Numbered from the stretch's first letter, positions 1 to 6,866 are shown. The stretch is DNA of 8,201 nucleotides from Pseudomonadota bacterium (GCA_030641485.1 DAOWHJ010000160.1:1-8201); one strand, 5' to 3'. The notes: generated from the sequence alone by a model not told the origin. Numbers and translations are program-made.

Positions 1-71
1 CCCTCTTCAAACATTTTCCGTATCCAAGAAGAGCGTTCCATAAATTGAGTGATTTTTTCTGCAATTGCCAT
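1..71 (-). CDS. PLP-dependent aminotransferase, N-terminus only (cut by window edge)
   Basis: Only the first 23 complete codons are present; the gene runs off the left edge. The peptide starts MAIAEKITQF and continues with the motif SSWIRKMFEEG. From family knowledge, this opening is typical of class I/II pyridoxal-phosphate aminotransferases (aspartate aminotransferase-like) in deltaproteobacterial genomes. No catalytic residue lies in the visible part, so the substrate cannot be judged. The start codon overlaps the hisC stop as TAATG, which argues for translational coupling and membership of the hemB-hisC operon. A GGAG lies about ten bases upstream, inside the end of hisC. The call as an aminotransferase is a recognition from a short N-terminus and could be wrong. 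Confidence 0.6.
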   Translation of the reverse strand, partial: MAIAEKITQFMERSSWIRKMFEE

Positions 72-1150
72 TACTGTCGATCTCCATTCTTTAAGAGGAT
101 TTCTATTACATTAATCAATTGACCCATCTCAGCTTTGGTTCCGATCGAAATCCGCAAACCATGCGCCAACTGGGGATCGGGAAAATAACGCACCAAGATA
201 CCATTTTTCTCCAAACCGACCTGCAAACCCGCCGCACTACAACCCCGCGGCGGGGTCACAAAGATAAAATTGGTTTGTGAAGGCTCCACCTTAAAACCTA
301 ACGCTTGCAACGCTATGCTCAGATGCTGACGCTCATCAATTACCAAGGCCACAGATTTTCGCAGGTAGTCCTGATCTTCAAGAGCTGCCTGCGCACCGGC
401 TTGCGCCAGACCATCAAGATTATAACTGTCACGCACCTTGTCGAGCTGTTCGATCAAAGTTGGTGCCGCAAAACCTAAGCCAACCCGCAATGAAGCCAAA
501 CCGTAAGACTTTGATAAAGTTCGCAAAACTACTAAATTATCAAATTCATTTACCAGAGCCAAAGCGTTATCTTCGGCAAAATCAGCGTAGGCCTCATCAA
601 CCACCAAAATGCCGTTAAACCCTCGAGCCAATTCCCTGATATAATCGTTACTGAATGAAAATCCTAACGGAGCGTTAGGGGTGGTCAGAAAAAAAAGTTT
701 AACCCCACTCAGATCAGGTTGATAGATCACACCATCGCGAAAAAGCGGGAGCGATTTAATTTGCCCCCCGCGAATCCTGGTCAAAACCGGATAGAGCGAG
801 TATGATGGGCTAAAAAAGGCAACCTGTTCATCTTTTTCGACGAAGGTATCAAGCGAAACTCGTAAGAGTTCATCCGAACCATTCCCAACGATCACCTGCT
901 GACTTTTGCATCCATTGATCGCAGCTGCAACCTGACGCAGTTTAAGACTTTGCGGATTTGGGTAGCGCCGCAAGACCAAGTCATCAAGTAAGAACTTTTT
1001 GATCGCAATAGCAACCTTGGGTGATGGCGGAAACGGACTTTCGTTGGTATTGAGTTTAATTACGTTACTCCCGGGTGCGGGCTGACGACCGGGAACATAA
1101 CCTGCCATCTCAAGCACTTCACTCCGAGTAAATTTAACCACAGAACTCAT
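71..1150 (-). CDS. hisC: Histidinol-phosphate aminotransferase
   Basis: HisC makes L-histidinol phosphate from imidazole-acetol phosphate using glutamate and PLP, in cytoplasmic histidine synthesis. The 359-residue protein is full length for the family and has the expected fold-type I landmarks. These are KLNTNESPFPPSP near residues 32-44, RYPNPQS near 62-68, GNGSDELL near 89-96, TTPNAPLG at 156-163 with the cofactor-contacting Asn159, DEAYADF at 185-191, and TLSKSYGLASLRVG with the PLP lysine at Lys214. A C-terminal RISIGT motif is also present. Its ATG overlaps the hemB stop as ATGA, and its own stop overlaps the next aminotransferase start. It therefore sits mid-operon rather than in a his operon. 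An AGAGG lies about 13 bases upstream, too far for a strong ribosome site, so translation probably depends on coupling to hemB. A related aromatic or histidinol-phosphate aminotransferase specificity cannot be excluded. Confidence 0.9.
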   Translation of the reverse strand: MSSVVKFTRSEVLEMAGYVPGRQPAPGSNVIKLNTNESPFPPSPKVAIAIKKFLLDDLVLRRYPNPQSLKLRQVAAAINGCKSQQVIVGNGSDELLRVSLDTFVEKDEQVAFFSPSYSLYPVLTRIRGGQIKSLPLFRDGVIYQPDLSGVKLFFLTTPNAPLGFSFSNDYIRELARGFNGILVVDEAYADFAEDNALALVNEFDNLVVLRTLSKSYGLASLRVGLGFAAPTLIEQLDKVRDSYNLDGLAQAGAQAALEDQDYLRKSVALVIDERQHLSIALQALGFKVEPSQTNFIFVTPPRGCSAAGLQVGLEKNGILVRYFPDPQLAHGLRISIGTKAEMGQLINVIEILLKNGDRQ

Positions 1151-2115
1151 AAAATACGGGCGGCCTCTTTGGCGAAATAGGTCAAAATCATATCAGCCCC
1201 GGCCCGTTTTATCGACAACAAAGACTCTAGCATCGCTTGTTCACCATCGATCCAGCCCTTGGCCGCTGCGGCCTTGATCATGGCAAATTCACCACTAACA
1301 TTATAAGCGGCCAGGGGGTGATCAAACTCATTTCTTAAAGAGTGAATTATATCAAGATAAGAGAGCGCCGGTTTAACCATAATAATATCAGCCCCCTCTT
1401 CAATATCCAGAGCCGCCTCCCTTAATGCTTCCCGCGCATTGGCCGGATCCATCTGATAACCCTTACGATCACCAAACTGCGGTGGCGATTCTGCCGCTTC
1501 ACGAAAGGGTCCGTAGAATGCTGAAGCATATTTTACGGCATAGGACATCAGGGTGATTTGCTCGAAACCAGCATTATTGAGGGCATTCCGGATAAACCCG
1601 ACCCGACCATCCATCATATCCGATGGTGCAACCATGTCGGCTCCGGCTAAGGCATGCGAAACCGCCTCCTTGGCCAAGAGTTCAAGGGTTTTGTCATTGT
1701 CAACCCGACCATCGACAATCACCCCACAGTGACCATGCGAGGTATACTCACAAAGGCAGACATCAGTAATTACGATAAGATCCTGAACCTCAGCTTTCAG
1801 GGCCCGAATCGCCTTTTGGATAATTCCGTGGTCATCGTAAGCCCCGGTACCGAGTTCATCTTTCTCTTCAGGAATACCAAAAAGAATAATCGCTGGCACC
1901 CCAAGCCCTTTAAGCTCCTCAGCCTCTTTGACCAACTCATCAACCGAAAGCTGGTAATTGCCCGGCATTGTACTGATTTCACGGCGCACGCCCTCACCAG
2001 GACAAACAAAGAGTGGGGCAATAAAATCATCAACCGAAAGCGTGGTTTCACGAACCATACGCCGGATATTAGCATCAGCCCGCAGACGCCGGGGCCGGTA
2101 GATTGGAAAGTACAT
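1147..2115 (-). CDS. hemB: Porphobilinogen synthase (delta-aminolevulinic acid dehydratase)
   Basis: HemB condenses two 5-aminolevulinate molecules into porphobilinogen, the second committed step of tetrapyrrole synthesis, in the cytoplasm. The 322 residues match the family length. The two Schiff-base lysines are visible: Lys195 in MSYAVKYASAFYGPFR and Lys248 in IIMVKPALSYLDII. The zinc-site cysteines Cys120, Cys122 and Cys130 occur in DVCLCEYTSHGHCG, so this is the zinc-dependent class rather than the magnesium class with aspartates. The N-terminal YRPRRLR arm used in oligomer formation is intact. A GAGAG seven bases before the ATG is the likely ribosome site. The gene is divergent from ccsA-hemA-hemC-hemD, leads an operon with hisC, and is probably transcribed from the minus promoter at 2251-2278 with a leader of about 130 bases. 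Confidence 0.97.
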   Translation of the reverse strand: MYFPIYRPRRLRADANIRRMVRETTLSVDDFIAPLFVCPGEGVRREISTMPGNYQLSVDELVKEAEELKGLGVPAIILFGIPEEKDELGTGAYDDHGIIQKAIRALKAEVQDLIVITDVCLCEYTSHGHCGVIVDGRVDNDKTLELLAKEAVSHALAGADMVAPSDMMDGRVGFIRNALNNAGFEQITLMSYAVKYASAFYGPFREAAESPPQFGDRKGYQMDPANAREALREAALDIEEGADIIMVKPALSYLDIIHSLRNEFDHPLAAYNVSGEFAMIKAAAAKGWIDGEQAMLESLLSIKRAGADMILTYFAKEAARIL

Positions 2116-2229
2116 AATCAGGCTCTCTTTCTTCTTGTAATTATTTTTAAGTTACTAATAACGCAACCGTGTCTCATAGCATTTCAGAAAATAAAAGTAC
2201 AATCTTTTTCTCTATCAGCGACAATAGCG

Positions 2230-2258
2230 TTGACAGTCGTGAAAGAGAGCATTATAAA
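2230..2258 (+). promoter_or_regulatory. Predicted sigma70-type promoter for ccsA-hemA-hemC-hemD
   Basis: A perfect TTGACA (2230-2235) is followed after exactly 17 bases by TATAAA (2253-2258). This is the best promoter match in the window. Transcription would begin near 2265, leaving a short leader of about 37 bases before the ccsA ATG at 2302. Bases 2253-2256 are shared with the -10 of the hemB promoter on the other strand. Prediction from sequence only. Confidence 0.7.
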
Positions 2259-2278
2259 CGGGTGCGTCAGGATGTAAA
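2251..2278 (-). promoter_or_regulatory. Predicted sigma70-type promoter for hemB-hisC
   Basis: On the minus strand a TTTACA box (2278-2273) is followed after 16 bases by a perfect TATAAT (2256-2251). The box spacing and sequence are close to consensus. Transcription would start near 2244 and give a leader of roughly 130 bases before the hemB ATG. The -10 overlaps the -10 of the opposing promoter. A second, weaker candidate further down the leader (TTGTAC with a poor -10) is not needed to explain expression. Prediction from sequence only. Confidence 0.6.
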
Positions 2279-2301
2279 CAATTTTCAACCAAAAGGCTGT
2301 A

Positions 2302-3129
2302 ATGACCACTATATATCTTGCTCTTCTCGGCGGAGCTTTAAGTCTCTATACCCTCAGTATGGTGACCGGGTTTCTCCACCTCTTTCGCCCCCTTCCACAG
2401 CAGACTCTCTGGTGCAAGCGTTTTATCCTAGCGGGCTCGGTTTTTCACCTTTTAGCTTTTTTGTGCCGCTGTATTCAAGCCCAAACTCTGGCGGTCACGA
2501 ATCTGCATGAATCACTCTCATTCTTTGCCCTGCTCTTAGGGTTAGCATTTTTACTGGTAGCCCGGAAAACACCAATCCCAACCCTCGGTACTTTCACCTC
2601 TCCCTTACTGATAATTTTCACCCTGTGGGCCTTGGCAACCACCCATGCAATTACCCCGCAGCCACCAATTCTAAAAAGTTTCTGGTTGCCGTTACATGTT
2701 CTTTTGAGCTTTGCCGGCAACGCCTTCCTAGTTTTGGGATGCAGCACATCGGTAATGTATTTGATCCAGGAACATCTAATCAAAAAGAAAAAAATCAAAG
2801 GAATTTTCCACAAGCTGCCCGCTCTACAAAAATTGGACGAATTAAATTACCTCTGCCTCCGTTTTGGTTTCCCGTTGCTAACCCTAGGAATTATCAGTGG
2901 TTCAGTCTGGGCTTCATTCGCCTGGGGTTCACATTGGAGTTGGGATCCCAAAGAGACTTGGTCGCTAATCACCTGGCTTCTTTTTGCCGCACTCCTGCAT
3001 GGTCGGATGAATTCGGGCTGGCGCGGACGCAAAGCTGCACTCTTAACAATTATTGGTTTTGCCGCGATAATGTTTACCTTCTTAGGGGTTAACCTGATGT
3101 TGAGTGGCCTTCACTCATACACCCATTAG
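2302..3129 (+). CDS. ccsA: CcsA/HemX-family cytochrome c assembly membrane protein
   Basis: A 275-residue, strongly hydrophobic protein with about eight predicted membrane segments, beginning at residues 4-27 and ending near 245-268. The family landmark is the tryptophan-rich heme-handling motif WGSHWSWDPKETWSLITW at residues 208-225. It is followed by a membrane helix with His233; further histidines at 49, 69, 132 and 271 are candidate heme ligands. Members of this family (Pfam Cytochrom_C_asm) either deliver heme for cytochrome c maturation (CcsA/CcmC/CcmF relatives) or, as HemX, sit next to hemA and affect its level. The position directly before hemA fits the HemX-type context, and the length fits both. 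The ATG has an AAGG five bases upstream and lies 37 bases from the predicted start of transcription. The family assignment is firm. Whether it is a cytochrome c assembly factor or a HemA modulator is open. Confidence 0.88.
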   Translation: MTTIYLALLGGALSLYTLSMVTGFLHLFRPLPQQTLWCKRFILAGSVFHLLAFLCRCIQAQTLAVTNLHESLSFFALLLGLAFLLVARKTPIPTLGTFTSPLLIIFTLWALATTHAITPQPPILKSFWLPLHVLLSFAGNAFLVLGCSTSVMYLIQEHLIKKKKIKGIFHKLPALQKLDELNYLCLRFGFPLLTLGIISGSVWASFAWGSHWSWDPKETWSLITWLLFAALLHGRMNSGWRGRKAALLTIIGFAAIMFTFLGVNLMLSGLHSYTH

Positions 3130-3177
3130 GCCCCCTACCTACGCCACAAAATTTGACGATTAAATAAACCCTTTTTT

Positions 3178-4452
3178 ATGCATATTGTAACCTTAGGACT
3201 TAACCATCAAACTGCACCGGTTGCAATCCGGGAGCGGCTGGCCTTTACTGCTGAAGAGTTGCCGGAAGTACTCAGGCGTCTCAAAGATGAAGCAGGCTTA
3301 AGTGAGGCATTGATCCTCTCCACCTGTAATCGGGTAGAGGTCTATGGCATCAGTGCAACTCTCGATGAGTGCCACAAACGCCTGCTTAAATTTCTGGCTG
3401 ACTATCACCAGATTGATGCTAAAGATTTCGCTGAAAACCTCTACTTCCATACTGATTCGGCTGCCATCAGTCACGGTTTCCGGGTAGCTTCAAGCCTTGA
3501 CTCGATGGTTGTTGGTGAGCCCCAGATTTTAGGCCAATTTAAAGACGCCTTTGCGATCGCCTCCGAGGAGTTAAGCACCGGATTAATTCTCAACCGCTTT
3601 CTGCACCGTTCATTTTTCATCGCCAAAGAGGTCAGGACCCAAACAAAAATTGCCAGCTATGCAGTTTCAGTAAGTTTTGCTGCAGTCGAACTGGCAAAGA
3701 AAATCTTCGGCGACCTCAATGACATGAAGGTCATGTTGATTGGCGCCGGCGAGATGTGTGAGCTTGCTGCCCGCCATTTCATCAACCAAGGGGTGGAACA
3801 GGTTCTGGTTACAAATCGAACCTTAAGCCGGGCCCAACAGCTTGCAAACGAGTTTTCCGGCATCGCTCTCCCCTTTGATAAATTTCGTGGCCAACTTGAC
3901 CAGGTCGACATCATCTTAAGCTCGACCGGTTCACCCGAATACCTCATCGGCCCCGAAGAGCTCTCTCAAGCATTAAAAAAGCGGCGCAATCGACCGATAT
4001 TTCTAATCGACATTGCGGTCCCCCGAGACATTGATCCGAAGGTTAACGAGCTTGACAACATCTATCTCTACGACGTTGATGATTTACAGGATGTCGTCAC
4101 CGAAAACCTCGATCAACGCCGTCAGGAAGCCGAGCTCGCTGAGAAGCTCGTAGCCAAAGAGGTGGAAAAATTCGAACAGTGGCTAGCGTCACTGGCCGTG
4201 ACCCCGACCATTAAAAAATTGCGGGAACAGGTTTTGGAAATCGCAGATCAAGAACTCAAAAAAACCTTGGCGGGGTTGACAGACCTAAGCAATAAAGATG
4301 AGCAACGCCTTAAGGCGATGGTTAACGCCATCGCTAACAAGTTTCTCCATCACCCGATAAGTTACCTGAAATCTCAAGATGATAGTGCCGAAACCATACC
4401 CGCAACCACGATCAGAAAGATATTTAAACTTGATAAGAATGATGTCCGATAA
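3178..4452 (+). CDS. hemA: Glutamyl-tRNA reductase
   Basis: HemA reduces glutamate carried on tRNA-Glu to glutamate-1-semialdehyde with NADPH. This is the first step of C5-pathway tetrapyrrole synthesis and normally the controlled one. The 424 residues are complete. The N-terminal GLNHQTAPV (7-15) and LSTCNRVEVY place the catalytic thioester cysteine at Cys50. The conserved His99 sits just before FRVASSLDSMVVGEPQI. The NADPH-binding fold carries GAGEMCELAARHF from residue 189, and a helical C-terminal dimerisation domain follows from about residue 315. The expected partner hemL is not in the window. The start is fixed by family alignment at MHIVTLGLNHQTAP. The bases before it are a T-run with no purine-rich ribosome site, unlike the neighbours, and 48 bases separate it from ccsA. 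This hints at low or regulated translation. Confidence 0.97.
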   Translation: MHIVTLGLNHQTAPVAIRERLAFTAEELPEVLRRLKDEAGLSEALILSTCNRVEVYGISATLDECHKRLLKFLADYHQIDAKDFAENLYFHTDSAAISHGFRVASSLDSMVVGEPQILGQFKDAFAIASEELSTGLILNRFLHRSFFIAKEVRTQTKIASYAVSVSFAAVELAKKIFGDLNDMKVMLIGAGEMCELAARHFINQGVEQVLVTNRTLSRAQQLANEFSGIALPFDKFRGQLDQVDIILSSTGSPEYLIGPEELSQALKKRRNRPIFLIDIAVPRDIDPKVNELDNIYLYDVDDLQDVVTENLDQRRQEAELAEKLVAKEVEKFEQWLASLAVTPTIKKLREQVLEIADQELKKTLAGLTDLSNKDEQRLKAMVNAIANKFLHHPISYLKSQDDSAETIPATTIRKIFKLDKNDVR

Positions 4453-4474
4453 CACCTGACTAGATTTTCAAACT

Positions 4475-4480
4475 AAGGAG
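4475..4480 (+). promoter_or_regulatory. Strong ribosome binding site of hemC
   Basis: AAGGAG lies ten bases before the hemC ATG at 4491, in the 38-base gap after hemA. It is the clearest ribosome site in the heme gene run and contrasts with the absence of one before hemA. Confidence 0.75.
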
Positions 4481-4490
4481 ATCCTTTGAA

Positions 4491-5429
4491 ATGAGCAACG
4501 TAAAACCAATCACAATCGGGACCCGGGGCAGCGCCTTGGCCCTGTGGCAAGCCAACTGGGTTAAAAGTGAACTTGAACGTGAATACCCCGGCATCAGTGT
4601 CAGTCTTAAGGTCATTAAAACCAAGGGTGATAAGATTCTTGATGTACCCTTAGCCAAGGTTGGTGGCAAAGGTCTCTTTGTTAAGGAAATTGAGGATGCG
4701 CTTCTAGCCGGAGAGGTTGACTTAGCGGTTCACAGCATGAAAGATGTACCGACCGAACTGCCCGAGGGCCTTAAAGTCGCAATCCACCCGCCCCGTGAGG
4801 ATCCACGTGACGCTTTCTTCTCAAACTCAGGTAAGAAACTTAATGAGATGCCAGCTGGGGCAATCATCGGAACCAGCAGTCTGCGTCGGATCGCCCAGAT
4901 CCTCCACGCCTTTCCCCACCTTAAGACCCAGGACCTACGAGGCAATGTTGACACTCGCCTCAAAAAACTTGAGCGCGGTGAGTATGATGGCATCATCTTG
5001 GCCTACGCTGGAGTCAAGCGTCTTGGTTTAGATGACAAAGTGACTGAACTTATAGATCCAGTCACCTCACTTCCAGCGATTGCTCAAGGTGCCTTGGGCA
5101 TCGAGACCCGTTGTGATGATGATTTCAACAACCAGCGTCTTGCTTTTTTCCAAGACGACAAAACCGGCCTTGCGATTCGGGCCGAACGCGCCCTCTTAAA
5201 AACCCTAGAAGGTGGTTGCCAAGTACCGATTGCCGGTCACGCAACTGTCGCGAACGACGGCACCGTAACCCTTACCGGCCTGGTCGCGGCCCTCGATGGC
5301 CGCAAAATCATTAAAGAGAAAATGAGTAGTAAAGACCCCGAAACTTTAGGGGTAGATCTGGCCCAAGCCCTACTGGATCAAGGTGCCGGTGAACTCTTGA
5401 AAGAGTGCTTTGAGGCTAATGAGGAATAA
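4491..5429 (+). CDS. hemC: Hydroxymethylbilane synthase (porphobilinogen deaminase)
   Basis: HemC polymerises four porphobilinogens into the linear tetrapyrrole hydroxymethylbilane, building on a covalently held dipyrromethane cofactor in the cytoplasm. The 312 residues are full length. Visible landmarks are IGTRGSALALWQ (9-20), the catalytic aspartate Asp85 in HSMKDVPTELP, GTSSLRR (127-133), LRGNVDTRL (149-157), and the cofactor-attachment cysteine Cys243 in LEGGCQVPIAGHA. All correspond in place to the well-studied enterobacterial enzyme. The gene follows hemA by 38 bases and its last 11 bases overlap the preferred hemD start, so hemC and hemD products are probably made in concert. This suits the chemistry, because hydroxymethylbilane closes spontaneously to the wrong isomer if HemD is absent. 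Confidence 0.98.
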   Translation: MSNVKPITIGTRGSALALWQANWVKSELEREYPGISVSLKVIKTKGDKILDVPLAKVGGKGLFVKEIEDALLAGEVDLAVHSMKDVPTELPEGLKVAIHPPREDPRDAFFSNSGKKLNEMPAGAIIGTSSLRRIAQILHAFPHLKTQDLRGNVDTRLKKLERGEYDGIILAYAGVKRLGLDDKVTELIDPVTSLPAIAQGALGIETRCDDDFNNQRLAFFQDDKTGLAIRAERALLKTLEGGCQVPIAGHATVANDGTVTLTGLVAALDGRKIIKEKMSSKDPETLGVDLAQALLDQGAGELLKECFEANEE

Positions 5430-6195
5430 TTCGCTAAGAAACTTACGGATTTTAGTGACCCGACCGCAGGCTCAGGCGGCGGGTCTCATGACCATATTGC
5501 TAGAAGCTGGGGCCTGCCCGATCCCCTTACCGACAATTGAAATTGTCGGCCCACCGGATTCAGACCCTGTGTATAAAGCGATTGCTGAACTGAGCCATTA
5601 TAACTGGCTGATTTTGACCAGCAGTAACGGTGTTCACCACTTCTTTGACTACCTTAAAAAGCAAGGTCTCAACCACAGCAATTTAGCCCACCTAAAAACC
5701 ATCTGTGTCGGCCCGAAAACCGCTTTGGCGGCAAAAGAGAGAGGCTTAAAGGGAGGTTTGGTCGCTCAAGAATATGCCGCAGAAGGCATTATTGAACTTT
5801 TCTCCAGCACTGATATTAACGAGCAGAGAATCCTTCTGCCCCGAGCCTTAAAAGCTCGTGAAACCCTGCCTGAAACGCTGCGCGCAAAAGGTGCAACCGT
5901 TGATGTTGTGCCGGTTTATGAAACTATTTTCCCAACTGAATCAGCCTATAAACTTGAAAATATTTTAGGGTCTGCAGATATTGACCTCATCACAATAACC
6001 AGTGCCTCGGCAGCCACAAATCTGGTCAAACATTGCCCCAGTCAGCACCTGACAAAATTGAAGGCTTTGACCACCGCCTGCATTGGTCCAATATCGGCCA
6101 AAGTTGCGGCTGAAGTCGGTCTCAACGTAACAATCATTGCTAACACATACACCAGTGAGGGCCTGCTTGATGCTATCAGAAATTATCGAATTTGA
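5419..6195 (+). CDS. hemD: Uroporphyrinogen-III synthase
   Basis: HemD closes hydroxymethylbilane with inversion of ring D to give uroporphyrinogen III, the common precursor of heme, siroheme and cobalamin. The family is poorly conserved, but the two-domain layout is clear. There is RILVTRPQAQ near residues 10-19, WLILTSSNGVHHFF near 62-75, then VGPKTA, YAAEGI, RILLPRA with LPETLRAKGA and VPVYET, ITITSASAATNLV, ACIGPISA and YTSEGLL. I chose the ATG at 5419 (258 residues), which overlaps hemC by 11 bases and has a GAGG just upstream. A TTG at 5410, in frame and giving three more residues, is an alternative. The protein is a stand-alone HemD; many related bacteria fuse it to a uroporphyrinogen methyltransferase (CobA), and no such domain is present here. 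No convincing terminator follows the stop. Confidence 0.93.
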   Translation: MRNNSLRNLRILVTRPQAQAAGLMTILLEAGACPIPLPTIEIVGPPDSDPVYKAIAELSHYNWLILTSSNGVHHFFDYLKKQGLNHSNLAHLKTICVGPKTALAAKERGLKGGLVAQEYAAEGIIELFSSTDINEQRILLPRALKARETLPETLRAKGATVDVVPVYETIFPTESAYKLENILGSADIDLITITSASAATNLVKHCPSQHLTKLKALTTACIGPISAKVAAEVGLNVTIIANTYTSEGLLDAIRNYRI

Positions 6196-6301
6196 CTTTC
6201 TTTGTGAAATTGGAACAAGCCGACGCACCGTGAGGCTCAACTTTTAGTTGGCTGGCCATGTCAAATTCAGGCAGATCAGCAATACGTGTTTTCCGGATCA
6301 T
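6176..6301 (-). pseudogene. Truncated HigA-like addiction-module antidote (N-terminus only)
   Basis: A 41-codon frame starts MIRKTRIADLPEFDMASQLK, which I recognise as the opening of the HigA-like 'addiction module antidote' proteins, usually about 90-100 residues with a helix-turn-helix. After Lys20 the sequence no longer resembles the family (VEPHGASACS...) and stops, so the DNA-binding domain is missing. A GGAGG sits eight bases before the ATG and the toxin stop lies three bases upstream, the normal toxin-antitoxin layout. The frame overlaps the last 20 bases of hemD on the opposite strand. The point where resemblance ends coincides with GTTGAGC on the minus strand (6241-6235), which fits the integron core consensus GTTRRRY. 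The identification rests on a short stretch. Confidence 0.6.
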
Positions 6302-6304
6302 GGT

Positions 6305-6409
6305 TCAATCCTCCAGCGTGGTTTCGCGTTGTTTGGCTTTTGCGATGTCAGCTTCTTGAGATCCTTTATCTCCGCCTCCAAGCATCACGATCAGGGTAAG
6401 GGGCACCCG
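6305..6409 (-). pseudogene. Remnant of a HigB/RelE-type toxin (C-terminus only)
   Basis: Reading the minus strand, the peptide PLTLIVMLGGGDKGSQ followed by EADIAKAKQRETTLED and a TGA matches the usual C-terminal end of Gp49-like HigB toxins (hydrophobic strand, GGDK.SQ, then a final helix). From family knowledge these ribosome-dependent mRNA nucleases are about 95-110 residues. Only about the last 35 are recognisable here. Upstream the frame stays open but reads as low-complexity T-rich sequence with no family resemblance, and it has no start. The 5' two thirds are therefore lost. It is followed after three bases by the antidote remnant, and the module is dead. Confidence 0.6.
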
Positions 6410-6459
6410 ACTTAAAGGAACACATTGTGCGAACCAAAAGTTAAGTAAAAAAAAAGAAA

Positions 6460-6501
6460 ATTTAACACCTATAAAGTGTCCAGTTTATTAATTTGTTAGC
6501 A
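6460..6501 (-). repeat. Candidate short, degenerate attC site at the 3' end of the mazEF unit
   Basis: On the minus strand, TGCTAAC (6501-6495) begins 17 bases past the mazF stop. It is exactly complementary to the GTTAGCA that opens the mazEF unit at 7277-7271, as expected of an integron cassette and its own attC. A small stem ATAAA/TTTAT (6488-6484 and 6475-6471) follows, then GTTAAAT (6466-6460), a perfect fit to GTTRRRY. At 42 bases with a weak AT-rich stem it is shorter than typical attC sites. The outer boxes are the evidence; the rest is permissive. Confidence 0.35.
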
Positions 6502-6518
6502 GGCGGATTACCTTCTGC

Positions 6519-6866
6519 CTACAACTCTCTTGGATCTATGAGTAGGTGTACTCCTGATAAGATTTCTTTTAATCTCTCACTAGTCACCTTACCTGTTTTT
6601 TCAAAAAGATCGCTTTTGTCTACGGTATAAATTTGAGTGCTATTTATGACACTTTTCTTTAGGAGATTTGCTTCTCCTTTTTTTAGCACTACATTGCCGG
6701 GAGAAAGACCCCTTTTCAGGTTCGATGTGAGTGCGCACATTACGTATTAATATTGCTGGAGTTGAATAGATTGTTTTGGATAACAATATGAGGATGTCTG
6801 TATCCTGGCACTGAACCACTGGGTTCCCCAATTGACCCAGTATATTTCTCCTTGTTCGATTACCAT
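6519..6866 (-). pseudogene. mazF: MazF/PemK-type endoribonuclease toxin, broken by three single-base losses
   Basis: MazF toxins are sequence-specific mRNA nucleases held inactive by MazE. The minus-strand ATG at 6866 overlaps the antitoxin stop by seven bases. It reads MVIEQGEIYWVN, then leaves frame. Family resemblance continues in the other two frames (a short LGNP, then GSVPGYRHPHIVIQNN and LFNSSNINT) and returns to the first frame at MCALTSNLKRGLSPGNVVLK, ending IDPREL and a stop. Each switch fits loss of one base, near 6826-6833, 6818-6823 and 6743-6745. Restoring three bases gives a normal 116-residue protein with the active-site arginine (GYRHP) and threonine (ALTSNLKR). As written, translation ends after 39 residues. 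Apart from the three breaks the sequence looks well preserved, so decay is recent or the losses are sequence errors. Confidence 0.8.

Noticed and set aside
1654..2277. Long plus-strand frame opposite hemB
   Set aside because: Antisense shadow of a well-supported hemB, with no domain and no ribosome site.
6213..6250. Complete attC site downstream of hemD
   Set aside because: It contains a CAAGCCGACG stretch and a small CAACT/AGTTG hairpin, but the outer boxes do not pair and the arms do not line up. At most it is a fragment.
6438..6466. Rho-independent terminator at the A-rich tract after hemD
   Set aside because: The tract (T-run on the minus strand) has no GC-rich stem before it in either direction.
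6495..6520. Stem-loop just past the mazF stop as a terminator
   Set aside because: GTT...AGGC and GCCT...AAC pair only with mismatches and a bulge, and no T tract follows on the minus strand.
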